Shown here: in pieces, positions 16,320-24,615 of the stretch | Numbering within the stretch: position 1 is the stretch's first letter | Layout of the letters: each line of letters begins with the position of its first letter | Notes under the pieces: model-generated | What the model saw: the letters and a program-made list of their open reading frames with translations, nothing else | Databases searched by the model: none | What the model was told of the DNA's origin: nothing | Made by a program: the position numbers and the translations under genes | Source: Galbitalea sp036271875 | GTDB taxonomy: Bacteria; Actinomycetota; Actinomycetes; Actinomycetales; Microbacteriaceae | DNA length: 64,000 nt | NCBI GenBank assembly: GCA_036271875.1 | Contig: DATAZU010000010.1 | Location: forward strand, 62,001 to 126,000 | Direction: 5' to 3'

Positions 16320-17726
16320 ATGGCAATCTCGAAGATCGCGCGACCCCAGTTCAACCCGTACGGGGATGATCGGCCGATGCCCGCAGTCGAAACGGGGCCG
16401 TGGCGCGCGCCCGTCGCAACCGGCCCCTTCGCTGCGACCATTCAACTTCCCGGCTCCAAGAGCCTCACCAATCGTGAGCTCGTGCTCGCCGCGCTCGCGG
16501 ATGGTCCGTCCCTGCTTCGCGCACCGCTGCATTCGCGGGACACGGAGCTCATGATCCAGGCGCTCCGGGCGCTCGGCGCTCGCATTGACGAGGTCCCCGG
16601 TGCTGGAGCCTATGGTCCCGACCTGCTCGTGACCCCGGGTGAACTGCATGGTGGAGTGTCGATCGACTGCGGGCTGGCCGGCACAGTCATGCGATTCCTG
16701 CCGCCGCTTGCCGCGCTCGCCCTCGGTCCGGTCGCGTTCGACGGCGATCCGCGGGCGCGAACGCGGCCGATGCGAACAATGCTGGACGCGTTGCGATCTC
16801 TCGGGATCGATGTCAATGACGATGGTCGCGGATCGCTGCCGTTCAGCCTGTACGGTACCGGCGCCCTCGCCGGCGGAGAGTTGTCGATCGACGCATCGGC
16901 CTCGAGCCAGTTCGTGTCCGGACTGCTGCTGGTTGCGCCGCGTTTCGAGAGAGGGTTGATCCTGCACCACACCGGCCAGACCCTGCCGAGCCTGCCCCAC
17001 ATCGAGATGACGATCGAAACCCTCGCGGCGCGCGGCGTCGTCGTCGAGTCGCCCGAGCAGGGCACCTGGATCGTGCCAGCATCCCCGATCGCGGCGCGCG
17101 ACCTCGATATCGAGCCCGACCTCTCCAACGCTGGTCCGTTTCTGGCCGCAGCCCTCGTCGCCGGCGGGTCGGTCACGGTCTCGGGATGGCCGCGCGTAAC
17201 CACGCAGGTCGGAGACCGGATGCGCGACATCCTGAGTTCCATGGGTGCGCACGTGTCCTTTGCCACGACCGGCGACCCGTCCGGTGATCTCACGGTTACC
17301 GGCACCGGCGAGATTCGCGGGATCGAGCTCGACGAGTCGAGCGAGCTCGCGCCAACGGTTGCGGCGATTGCTGCACTCGCCAACTCGGAAACAAGACTCA
17401 CGGGCATTGCGCATCTGCGCGGGCACGAGACCGACCGTCTCGCCGCGCTGGCGACCGAGATCAACGCGATCGGCGGCGATGTGACCGAGACCGACGACGG
17501 CCTCATCATCCGGCCCGCCGTACTGCACGGCGGGCTGTGGCACAGCTACGCGGATCATCGGATGGCGACTGCGGGCGCCATCATCGGTCTTGCGGTTCCG
17601 GGAATCGAGATCGACGACGTCCAGACAACGGCCAAGACCCTGCCCGAATTCGCGGAGCTCTGGGCGGGCCCGGCAATGCGCGGAATCGGCAGCGGCACGA
17701 CCACCATGGAGCTCCCGCCCGAATGA
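16320..17726 (+). CDS. aroA: 3-phosphoshikimate 1-carboxyvinyltransferase (EPSP synthase)
   Basis: Shikimate pathway enzyme joining shikimate-3-phosphate and PEP. About 468 residues in two inverse-alpha/beta domains. Signatures: LPGSKSLTNRELVLAAL (S3P binding), the DCGLAGTVMRFLPPLAA motif, GDPRARTRPM, and the second family signature LRGHETDRLAALATEIN, and the late DHRMATAGAI. The start is ATG 16320, eight bases after a TACTCT hexamer (16306-16311); a TTG three codons upstream overlaps that hexamer. The stop overlaps the ATG of rsgA (ATGA), as is common in actinobacteria. Confidence 0.95.
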   Translation: MAISKIARPQFNPYGDDRPMPAVETGPWRAPVATGPFAATIQLPGSKSLTNRELVLAALADGPSLLRAPLHSRDTELMIQALRALGARIDEVPGAGAYGPDLLVTPGELHGGVSIDCGLAGTVMRFLPPLAALALGPVAFDGDPRARTRPMRTMLDALRSLGIDVNDDGRGSLPFSLYGTGALAGGELSIDASASSQFVSGLLLVAPRFERGLILHHTGQTLPSLPHIEMTIETLAARGVVVESPEQGTWIVPASPIAARDLDIEPDLSNAGPFLAAALVAGGSVTVSGWPRVTTQVGDRMRDILSSMGAHVSFATTGDPSGDLTVTGTGEIRGIELDESSELAPTVAAIAALANSETRLTGIAHLRGHETDRLAALATEINAIGGDVTETDDGLIIRPAVLHGGLWHSYADHRMATAGAIIGLAVPGIEIDDVQTTAKTLPEFAELWAGPAMRGIGSGTTTMELPPE

Positions 17727-18748
17727 GCTGGCTGCCTGAGGATGAGCCCGAGCAGTACGACGACTATGACGAGTCGTCCGCTCGGGTTCGGCCGAATCCG
17801 AAGGGCAACAAGCCGCGCACGAAGACTCGCCCCGGGCACGCCGACTCGATAGTCGGTCGTGTCTATGCGGTCGATCGCGGACGATTCAGCGTGCTACTCG
17901 GCGAAGGCACGGACACCGAGCACACGGTGATCGCGACGAAGGCGCGCGAACTGGGGCGCTACTCCGTCGTGAGCAACGATTTCGTCAACGTCGTCGGGGA
18001 CACGACCGGTGATGATGGCAGCCTCGCGAGGATCGTGAGCGTTCAGGAGCGAACAACCCTGCTGCGTCGCAGCGCGGACGACACCGACGCGATCGAGCGC
18101 ATCATCGTCGCCAACGCCGACCAGATGCTCATTGTCGTCGCCGCAGCCAATCCCGAGCCGCGGCCACGTCTCGTTGATCGGTACCTGGTTGCCGCCTTCG
18201 ACGCCGGCATCGTCCCGATTCTCGTCATCACGAAGGTCGACCTGGAGGATCCGGCCGAGTTCCTGGCGAACTTCGCTGGTCTGGGACTACGGGTCATTCG
18301 TAGTCGATCGGACGAATTCCCCATCGAGGAACTAACCGAAATGCTGCAGGGCCACACGACGGTCGCCGTCGGGCACTCCGGCGTCGGGAAATCCACCCTC
18401 GTCAATGCGCTCGTTCCGGAGGCCAATCGAGCGGTTGGAGTCGTCAATACCGTCACGGGGCGCGGTCGTCACACCTCCTCGTCGACGATTTCCTACCGGA
18501 TCGGCTCGGGTTGGATCGTCGACACCCCCGGTGTTCGCTCCTTCGGTCTCGGTCACGTCGATCCGGACAACATCCTGAAGGCCTTCGGAGATCTTGCCGT
18601 TCTGGCCGAGGATTGCCCACGCGGATGCACGCACCTTCCGGATGCGCCAGACTGCGCGATCATCGAAGCCGCTGATCGCGGCGAACTCAGCGAGATCACG
18701 CTTCTCAGGCTCGACTCGCTGCAGCGGCTGCTCACCACCCTGGCCTAG
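17723..18748 (+). CDS. rsgA: ribosome small-subunit biogenesis GTPase RsgA
   Basis: Circularly permuted GTPase that tests late 30S subunit maturation. 341 residues: N-terminal acidic tail and OB-fold (about 35-110, GRVYAVDRGRFSVL), then G4 (ITKVDL, about 171), G1 (GHSGVGKSTLVNAL, about 217-230), G3 (DTPGVRSFGL), and a C-terminal zinc knuckle (C..GCTHLPDAPDC). The G-motif order G4-G1-G3 is the permutation typical of the family. ATGA overlap with aroA indicates one operon. Confidence 0.95.
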   Translation: MSWLPEDEPEQYDDYDESSARVRPNPKGNKPRTKTRPGHADSIVGRVYAVDRGRFSVLLGEGTDTEHTVIATKARELGRYSVVSNDFVNVVGDTTGDDGSLARIVSVQERTTLLRRSADDTDAIERIIVANADQMLIVVAAANPEPRPRLVDRYLVAAFDAGIVPILVITKVDLEDPAEFLANFAGLGLRVIRSRSDEFPIEELTEMLQGHTTVAVGHSGVGKSTLVNALVPEANRAVGVVNTVTGRGRHTSSSTISYRIGSGWIVDTPGVRSFGLGHVDPDNILKAFGDLAVLAEDCPRGCTHLPDAPDCAIIEAADRGELSEITLLRLDSLQRLLTTLA

Positions 18749-18847
18749 TCGCCATACCTGTTGTGCAGGTGTTCGGCGCCAAGACCGCGCTCTTCCCAAT
18801 GAATGTGTGCGACTGCGGCCCGAACACCTGCACAACAGGTATGGCGA
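18749..18847. repeat. 28-bp perfect inverted repeat with 43-nt spacer between rsgA and hisN
   Basis: Arms at 18749-18776 and 18820-18847 are perfectly complementary over 28 bases (left arm begins TCGCCATACCTGTTGTGC). The repeat starts one base after the rsgA stop and its right arm reaches into the expected -35 region of hisN. The loop is long and no T-tract follows, so a simple intrinsic terminator is unlikely; a mobile or REP-like palindromic element is an alternative. Confidence 0.8.
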
Positions 18848-18860
18848 GCTTCCGGATAGA

Positions 18861-18866
18861 TAGGGT
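18861..18866 (+). promoter_or_regulatory. -10 hexamer of leaderless hisN
   Basis: TAGGGT ends six bases before the hisN GTG, the spacing expected when transcription starts at the start codon. Confidence 0.5.
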
Positions 18867-18872
18867 TTACGG

Positions 18873-19700
18873 GTGACCGAATACAGCCTCGCAGACGACC
18901 TCAGCCTCGCCCTGGCGCTCGCCGCCGAGGCCGACCTGGTCTCGTTCGACCGCTATTCCGCCTTGGATCTGGTAATCACGACCAAGCCCGATCGCACCCC
19001 GGTGACGGATGCCGACCAGGCCGTCGAACGGCTGATCCGTGAGCGCATCGAGGCGGCCCGCCCGCAGGACACGATCCTCGGCGAGGAGTACGGCGGCGGG
19101 CGCGAGCAGGGTCGCCAGTGGATCATCGATCCGATCGACGGCACAGCGAACTACCTGCGTCACGTGCCCGTTTGGGGAACGCTCATCGCGCTCGCGGTGG
19201 ACGGAGTACCGGTTGTCGGTGTCGTCAGCTCCCCCGCACTTGGCAAGCGCTGGTGGGCGGCAAAGGGCCACGGCGCGTGGACGACGGACATCACCGGCGA
19301 GCCGCAGGGGGGTAATACGCACGCCGAGCCCAGGCCCCTCCACGTCAGCGGTGTCGGCGAGCTGGCCGAGGCATCCATCAGCTACAACAGCCTTCGGGGC
19401 TGGGATGCCGAGGGAAAGCTCGATGACGTCATCGAGTTAACACGCAGCGTCTGGCGCTCGCGCGCGTATGGCGAGATGTGGTCGTACATGCTGCTCGCGG
19501 AGGGTGCGCTTGACATCGTGAGCGAGTTCGATTTGAAGCCGTACGACATGGCCGCCCTCATCCCAATTATCGAGGAAGCCGGCGGCCGATTCACGTCCGT
19601 GAGCGGCGTCGACGGGCCCTGGGACGGCAGCGCGCTCGCGACCAACGGGCTCCTCCACGACACGGCCATCGCCCGGCTGAACCAAAGCGCGACCAAATGA
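18873..19700 (+). CDS. hisN: histidinol-phosphatase, inositol-monophosphatase family
   Basis: 275-residue Mg2+-dependent phosphatase of the IMPase fold. Metal and phosphate ligands are visible: VTDADQAVE (residues about 47-55), GEEYG (about 70), and the signature WIIDPIDGTANYLRHVPVWGT (DPIDGT near 90-95), then a late MLLAEGALDIVSEFDLKPYDMAAL with the catalytic Asp. Actinobacteria use such an enzyme for the histidinol-phosphate step of histidine synthesis; other IMPase-family substrates cannot be excluded. GTG start, probably leaderless. The next gene starts 13 bases after its stop. Confidence 0.85.
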   Translation: MTEYSLADDLSLALALAAEADLVSFDRYSALDLVITTKPDRTPVTDADQAVERLIRERIEAARPQDTILGEEYGGGREQGRQWIIDPIDGTANYLRHVPVWGTLIALAVDGVPVVGVVSSPALGKRWWAAKGHGAWTTDITGEPQGGNTHAEPRPLHVSGVGELAEASISYNSLRGWDAEGKLDDVIELTRSVWRSRAYGEMWSYMLLAEGALDIVSEFDLKPYDMAALIPIIEEAGGRFTSVSGVDGPWDGSALATNGLLHDTAIARLNQSATK

Positions 19701-19701
19701 C

Positions 19702-19707
19702 TAAAGT
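19702..19707 (+). promoter_or_regulatory. -10 hexamer of leaderless EXPERA-like gene
   Basis: TAAAGT lies six bases before the GTG of the next gene and immediately follows the hisN stop. Confidence 0.45.
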
Positions 19708-19713
19708 TGGCGC

Positions 19714-20250
19714 GTGACTTCTACTACAGCAACGGCGCCGCTTACCCCGACCGAGTCGACGAATCTTCCGCTTCGCAAGCGTCCGATCGACATTGTCTTC
19801 ATCGTCATCTTCTCGGCGATGATCATCACGTGCATCATCAGCGACTCGGTCGAGGGCCTCGGTCTCCCGCAGGTTGCGCACTCGAGCAACATCCTGGTTC
19901 AACTGAACTACACATACTCGAACGCGAATGACCCGCTGTACCAGCGCGAGGACACCTGGCTGCGCTTCATCTCGGGAACCTCGGCGTTCGTATACTCCTG
20001 GTTCTACGTGATCCTGATCATCTCGCTGGTGAAGGGGTGGAACCGCATCCAGATCTTCGCGGTCATCTACGCGACCATGATCATCAGCCTCACCGCGATT
20101 CCGATCTTCGGCGACGAGTTCTTCGGACCCGCCGCCGACGTCACCCCGCACCCGGTGATCTTCCTGCTGTACAACGGCCCATACGTGCTGTTCCCGCTCA
20201 TCCTGCTGATCCGGATGCGCAAGCCGCTGCCGTTCCACCGCGCGTTTTAG
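19714..20250 (+). CDS. EXPERA/emopamil-binding-like membrane protein
   Basis: 178-residue integral membrane protein with four hydrophobic helices (about 24-40, 92-108, 112-128, 145-162). The arrangement, including a conserved W-x2-F after a charged loop (REDTWLRFISGTSAFVYSWFYVI) and an N-rich segment before it, resembles EXPERA (TMEM97/emopamil-binding) domains that in eukaryotes bind sterol intermediates. In bacteria the role is unknown. The GTG start is six bases from TAAAGT, so it probably has its own leaderless transcript besides read-through from hisN. Confidence 0.65.
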   Translation: MTSTTATAPLTPTESTNLPLRKRPIDIVFIVIFSAMIITCIISDSVEGLGLPQVAHSSNILVQLNYTYSNANDPLYQREDTWLRFISGTSAFVYSWFYVILIISLVKGWNRIQIFAVIYATMIISLTAIPIFGDEFFGPAADVTPHPVIFLLYNGPYVLFPLILLIRMRKPLPFHRAF

Positions 20251-20265
20251 CCGCGACAAGCACCG

Positions 20266-20880
20266 ATGCCCGTCGACCTGTCCTCTCCCGTTGTGCTCGT
20301 GATCACGGGTGTCTCCGGCGCGGGCAAGACAACCGTCGGGGCACTGCTGGCCGAGCGCCTGGGCTGGCCCTTCAAGGAGGGCGACTCGCTGCACCCGCTC
20401 AACAACGTCGAGAAGATGGCCGCGGGCATCCCCCTCACCGATGAGGATCGGTGGCCGTGGCTGACCTACATCGCCGACTGGGTCGATGGCCAACTCGACT
20501 CCGGACAGAACGGTGTCATCACCTGCTCGGCTCTCAAGCGGTCGTATCGGCTACTCATCAATCGACGCGGCTCGGGCGTTGAGTTCATTTACCTCGCCGT
20601 CAGCAAGGACGAGCTCGAGGAGCGCGTCGAGCACCGCGAGGGTCATTTCATGCCCGCCTCGCTGCTGGACAGCCAGCTCGCGACCCTCGAGGTTCCCACC
20701 GACTCAGAGCCAGCCATCCGGGTAGATGCCGGCCCGGATGCGTCGCTGGTCGTCGACCGCCTTCTGCGCGATCTGGGGCTGAGCGCCCGAGCGACCCAGC
20801 CGCCCACGCCACCCGCGAAGAAGACCGCAACGCGCGCGCGGCCCGCGACATCCAAACGGACGCCGCGGGCCAAATCCTGA
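20266..20880 (+). CDS. gntK: gluconokinase with basic C-terminal tail
   Basis: Phosphorylates D-gluconate to 6-phosphogluconate. The 204-residue protein has the P-loop GVSGAGKTT (about 14-22), EGDSLHPLNNVEKMAAGIPLTDEDRWPWL, the CSALKRSYR lid region and LEERVEHREGHFMPASLLDSQLATLE, all typical of the GntK/IdnK family (about 165-175 residues). After the core there is an extra tail of about 30 residues rich in Lys, Arg, Ala, Thr and Pro (PPAKKTATRARPATSKR...), which is not part of the usual family. Only 15 bases separate it from the previous gene. Confidence 0.9.
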   Translation: MPVDLSSPVVLVITGVSGAGKTTVGALLAERLGWPFKEGDSLHPLNNVEKMAAGIPLTDEDRWPWLTYIADWVDGQLDSGQNGVITCSALKRSYRLLINRRGSGVEFIYLAVSKDELEERVEHREGHFMPASLLDSQLATLEVPTDSEPAIRVDAGPDASLVVDRLLRDLGLSARATQPPTPPAKKTATRARPATSKRTPRAKS

Positions 20881-20892
20881 ACCGATCGTGCG

Positions 20893-22134
20893 CTATTTGC
20901 GCGCGAGCTGAACCTGGGCGATGATCCCGACGATAGCGATGAGCATTGTCGCAACGCCGAATCCGAGCACCGCGGCCAGCAGACCGAGCGGTGCAACCAG
21001 CTGGCCGAGAATGATGGCGGGGGCGCCGAACGACAGGTAGGCGACGAGGAACACCGCTGCGAACAGCTCCGCGCGCTGGTGCGGTCGCGCGAACGGTCCG
21101 AGCAGACGAAGCGTGCCGGACAAGGAAGCGCCGAACCCGAACCCGCCCACCGCCCCGCCGATCCACACCAGCGGAAGAATCTCCACCCCGATGCCGGCGA
21201 CTACGGTCGCGATGCCAGCCGAGACGGCCACTCCCCCGATCACGAGGACAGTACGCGGCACGACACGGCCGAGTGCGAAACCACTGATCGCGGCAAGCCC
21301 GGGTGCGATGAACACTGTTGCCCCTTCGACCAGTCCACTGTGGATGTCAAAGATGCCACTCACGATCGTCGGCGCGATCCCGATGAACAGGGCGGAGAAC
21401 ATCCAGCCGGCGAGAAGAACGGGTACGACTCCGGCAAAGTCGCGGCGCGCGGCGGCGGGAACGAGGATGCGCGGAGCCAGCGACCGAAGCGCGCCCGGCT
21501 GGGCGCTCACTGTCTCCGGCGACAGGAGTACCACCACCGCGCCGAGTGCCATGACGACGGCGAGACCGAGAAAAACGATCTCGCTCGCCGCGTTGCTGAA
21601 CTGCACCGCAACGCCGGCCAGGAGCGCCCCGAGCCCCAGGCCGCCCGCGGGGGCGGCACCACCGATGATGGCAGCGAGTTTCCTGGCTTTCTCCGGCGCG
21701 AGCTCGAGGAGCGAGGCGGAGAACGCGCTTGTCGCGGATCCCGTCGCGAGGCCCTGGACCACCCGCGCAGCGATGATCCAGCCGATGCTCGGGGCGAAGA
21801 GAAACATGACCATCGAGCCGAGCTCGACGATCAGGGCTCCAATGAGGACGGGACGACGGCCGATGAAGTCAGACAGCGACCCGAAGAAGAGCAGCGCGAC
21901 AACCAGTGCAAACGCGTATGCGGCGAAGGCGATAGTCAGTAGTCCCGCGGGGAAGCCCCATTCCTGCTGGTATTGCACGAAAAGCGGACTGGGTGCGCCC
22001 GCCGCGAGGTAGAGCCCGGCGAACGCGACGGCGGTCCCCACAAAAGCCGCCATCGACGGGAGGGTGAACCGCGTGCGTGCGGCTCTCTGGATGGGGATCG
22101 ATCCAGTTGCGCGGCTCTCGGTTACTGCAGACAT
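20893..22134 (-). CDS. MFS transporter, DHA1-like, TetR-controlled
   Basis: 413-residue major facilitator with twelve predicted membrane helices; GSLSDFIGRRPVLI after TM2 is the MFS motif A. The gene is divergent from a TetR repressor with a shared 90-base control region containing repeated TTGCGTTAG half-sites, the usual arrangement of a drug or metabolite efflux pump and its local repressor. A strong AGGAGAG ribosome site precedes the ATG. Substrate unknown. Confidence 0.85.
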   Translation of the reverse strand: MSAVTESRATGSIPIQRAARTRFTLPSMAAFVGTAVAFAGLYLAAGAPSPLFVQYQQEWGFPAGLLTIAFAAYAFALVVALLFFGSLSDFIGRRPVLIGALIVELGSMVMFLFAPSIGWIIAARVVQGLATGSATSAFSASLLELAPEKARKLAAIIGGAAPAGGLGLGALLAGVAVQFSNAASEIVFLGLAVVMALGAVVVLLSPETVSAQPGALRSLAPRILVPAAARRDFAGVVPVLLAGWMFSALFIGIAPTIVSGIFDIHSGLVEGATVFIAPGLAAISGFALGRVVPRTVLVIGGVAVSAGIATVVAGIGVEILPLVWIGGAVGGFGFGASLSGTLRLLGPFARPHQRAELFAAVFLVAYLSFGAPAIILGQLVAPLGLLAAVLGFGVATMLIAIVGIIAQVQLARK

Positions 22135-22159
22135 CCGAACTCTCCTAAAGCAATAAATT

Positions 22160-22217
22160 TTGCGTTAGTTGAAGTTATACCCATTGCCAACTAAACGCAA
22201 CTCAAATTGCGTTAGTA
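22160..22217. promoter_or_regulatory. candidate TetR operators between MFS and TetR genes
   Basis: TTGCGTTAGTT at 22160-22170 and a near-perfect inverted pair CTAAACGCAA (22191-22200) / TTGCGTTAG (22207-22215) spaced by CTCAAA. The right half overlaps TAGTAT (22213-22218), a -10 hexamer six bases before the TetR ATG. Binding here would repress both genes. Regulator assignment is inferred from position. Confidence 0.6.
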
Positions 22218-22224
22218 TGGATTC

Positions 22225-22776
22225 ATGAGTACGAACACCGTCCAGAAACGGCCGGGGGGGCGCAGCGCCGCGGTTCTGAACTCCGTGAAGATCGCGGTCG
22301 AGGAACTCGTGCAGGAAAAGGGTCGGGAGCGAGTCACCATCCCGATGGTCGCCGAGCGCGCTGGCGTCAACCCGACCAGCGTTTACCGACGCTGGGGCGA
22401 CCTGCAGACCATGATCAACGACATTGCGACCTACCGGCTCGACCCAACCAGACCGATCCCCGAGACCGGCTCGCTCAAGGCAGACCTCACCGCGTGGGCG
22501 CGCGAGATCGTCGCTCACTATCGCAATCCGACCAATGCCGCTCTGCTGCGCGGCGGCGCCGCATCCGCGGGCGAGACGGAGTCCGACTGCACGCGCAACC
22601 GGCGCGCCGAGGCCGGGATGATGGTCGAGCGCTACGGCGCAACAAGCCCGGTGACGCCGGATGAGGTACTCGACCACCTCGTCGCTCCGATTATCTACCG
22701 CGTGATCTTCCTTCCCTGGACGCTCGACGACGGCACAGCAGACTCTCTCGTCGAGCGGCTTTTCGCCGGCCGATAG
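22225..22776 (+). CDS. TetR-family transcriptional repressor
   Basis: 183 residues with an N-terminal helix-turn-helix (about 25-60, VTIPMVAERAGVNPTSVYRRWGDLQTM) typical of TetR/AcrR proteins, and a variable ligand-binding C-terminal domain. It is divergent from the MFS gene it probably controls; candidate operators overlap its own -10 (TAGTAT, six bases from the ATG), predicting autoregulation of a leaderless mRNA. Confidence 0.88.
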   Translation: MSTNTVQKRPGGRSAAVLNSVKIAVEELVQEKGRERVTIPMVAERAGVNPTSVYRRWGDLQTMINDIATYRLDPTRPIPETGSLKADLTAWAREIVAHYRNPTNAALLRGGAASAGETESDCTRNRRAEAGMMVERYGATSPVTPDEVLDHLVAPIIYRVIFLPWTLDDGTADSLVERLFAGR

Positions 22777-22821
22777 GCGACGTGTAGCGGATTCGAAGCG
22801 CTCCCCCGGCATACTGGGGGA

Positions 22822-23523
22822 ATGGCGAGATCCGTCCTCATTCTGCAGCACGTCCCGTGGGAGCGGCCCGGCATCCTCGGAGATGTCCTGACCGCACACA
22901 GCCTCGACTACACGACCCGTTCCTTCCTATACGGGCCCGAACCGCTCGCACTGTCTGAGATCTCCGGACTCGTCGTACTCGGCGGCCCGATGGGCGCTCT
23001 CGACCACCACAAGCGACCGGGACTCCTTGACGAGGCACGCCTCGTGCGCGCGGTGATCGATGCGGGAATCCCGCTTTTCGGCGTCTGCCTCGGCCACCAG
23101 ATCATCGCGACCGCGCTGGGCGCGAAACTGCACACCGGAGCCGCCAACGAGGTCGGCATCGGAACGGTGGATGTGATTGCCGACGACCCGACGCTCGGCG
23201 CCTCGGGTTCCGTCGTCCCAGTGCTGCACTGGCACCACGACATCGTCGACGTGCCGGACGGCGCCACCGTTCTCGCCAGCACGCCCGAGACGCCAAACCA
23301 GGCGTTTCGGGTCGGCGACTCCGTCTTTGCCATGCAGTTCCACGTCGAGGTCGACAAGCACATGCTCGAGCGCTGGCTCGCGGTTGACGAAATGGTGGAC
23401 GACCTTTCACCGGACGTCCGCGCGACCATCCAGGACGACTTCGCCGCCGTGGCGAGCCGGATGCGCGAAACCGCCGATCGCTCGTTCAGCACCTTCGCCG
23501 ACACCGTCCTGAATCGCGACTAA
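22822..23523 (+). CDS. class I glutamine amidotransferase (GuaA-like domain protein)
   Basis: 233-residue stand-alone triad amidotransferase domain. The nucleophile lies in GVCLGHQ (Cys near residue 93) and the His/Glu pair in QFHVEV (about 175). The oxyanion strand GLVVLGGPMGALDH is present. Stand-alone proteins of this type in actinobacteria are annotated as GMP-synthase-like or gamma-glutamyl-peptide hydrolases; no synthetase partner is encoded nearby, so the substrate is open. It heads a run with the next two genes, separated by 39 bases from the LLM gene. Confidence 0.82.
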   Translation: MARSVLILQHVPWERPGILGDVLTAHSLDYTTRSFLYGPEPLALSEISGLVVLGGPMGALDHHKRPGLLDEARLVRAVIDAGIPLFGVCLGHQIIATALGAKLHTGAANEVGIGTVDVIADDPTLGASGSVVPVLHWHHDIVDVPDGATVLASTPETPNQAFRVGDSVFAMQFHVEVDKHMLERWLAVDEMVDDLSPDVRATIQDDFAAVASRMRETADRSFSTFADTVLNRD

Positions 23524-23562
23524 CCGTCCATGCCGCCAGAGCAATCAACCGAAGAGGATCCA

Positions 23563-24615
23563 ATGACCCGTCTGGGAATCACCATCGACTACGCGGACGA
23601 CTTCGCCGACGGCGCAAAGGAGGTCGTCGAATTCGAGCGCGTTGGTGCCGACATCGTCACGGTTCCCGAGGCGTACTCGTTCGACGCCGTGAGCCGACTG
23701 GGTTATCTGGCCGCGATCACGTCGACGATCACGCTTGCGTCGGCCATCCTGCCGATTTTCTCTCGCACCCCCACCCTCATCGCGATGACTGCCGCGGGGC
23801 TCGACTCGGTGTCTAACGGTCGATTCGAGCTCGGCATCGGCACCTCGGGCGCTCAGGTTGTCGAAGGTTTCCACGGCGTGCCGTTCACTGCGCCGCTGGC
23901 GCACACCCGCGAGACGGTGGAGATCTGCCGCCAGGTCTGGAGGCGCGAGCGTATCGAACACACGGGCAGGGCGTACACGATTCCCCTTCCGGCGGATCAG
24001 GGCACCGGACTCGGCAAGCCGCTGAAGATCATCAACACGCCCGTGCGCGACTCGATCCCGATCGCAATCGCCGCTCTCGCACCCAGGGGCGTCGAGCAAA
24101 CCGCCGAGATTGCGGATGGCTGGATTCCCCTGTTCTATCACCCGGAGCGCGCTCCCCTCGCGTGGGGCGATGCCCTCGCCGCGGGCACGGCCAAGCGTGA
24201 CCCGTCGCTCGGCAAACTGGATGTCATCGTGCAGGTGCCGCTGTTCATCGGCGATCACGTCGACCCGTTCGTCGATGGATACCGCGACCGCGTGGCGCTT
24301 TACGTCGGTGGGATGGGGGCGAAGGGAGCGAACTTCTACAACGACCTCGCCGTGCGCTATGGCTACGCGGATGAGGCCGCGAGGATCCAGGACCTCTACC
24401 TCGCCGGAGACAAGAAGGGCGCGGCGGCGGCAATCCCGGATGAACTCGTCGCCGCGACGACGCTCATCGGAACCGAGACCCATGTGCGTGAACGGCTCGC
24501 CGCGCTCAGGGCATCCGGAGCAACCACGATCCTCGCGACGCCCATCTCGCCGAGTTCGTCTGGGCGCATCGAAGCGATCGAGACCGTGCGCGGTTTGCTG
24601 AACGAGCTCGGATGA
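23563..24615 (+). CDS. LLM-class F420-dependent oxidoreductase
   Basis: 350-residue luciferase-like (beta/alpha)8 protein. The sequence opens with LGITIDYADDF, contains SVSNGRFELGIGTSGAQVVEGFHGVPF (the F420/FMN-binding region with the usual GxGxS-like turn) and ends with TETHVRERLAALRASGATTI. The pattern fits F420-dependent enzymes of actinobacteria. I start at ATG 23563 because GAAGAGG lies nine bases before it; an in-frame ATG eleven codons upstream is also open. Its stop overlaps the SDR start (ATGA), so they are coupled and may act on one substrate. Confidence 0.82.
   Translation: MTRLGITIDYADDFADGAKEVVEFERVGADIVTVPEAYSFDAVSRLGYLAAITSTITLASAILPIFSRTPTLIAMTAAGLDSVSNGRFELGIGTSGAQVVEGFHGVPFTAPLAHTRETVEICRQVWRRERIEHTGRAYTIPLPADQGTGLGKPLKIINTPVRDSIPIAIAALAPRGVEQTAEIADGWIPLFYHPERAPLAWGDALAAGTAKRDPSLGKLDVIVQVPLFIGDHVDPFVDGYRDRVALYVGGMGAKGANFYNDLAVRYGYADEAARIQDLYLAGDKKGAAAAIPDELVAATTLIGTETHVRERLAALRASGATTILATPISPSSSGRIEAIETVRGLLNELG

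Noticed and set aside
18749..18847. Rho-independent terminator for rsgA
   Set aside because: Loop of 43 bases and no T-tract; reported as an inverted repeat instead.
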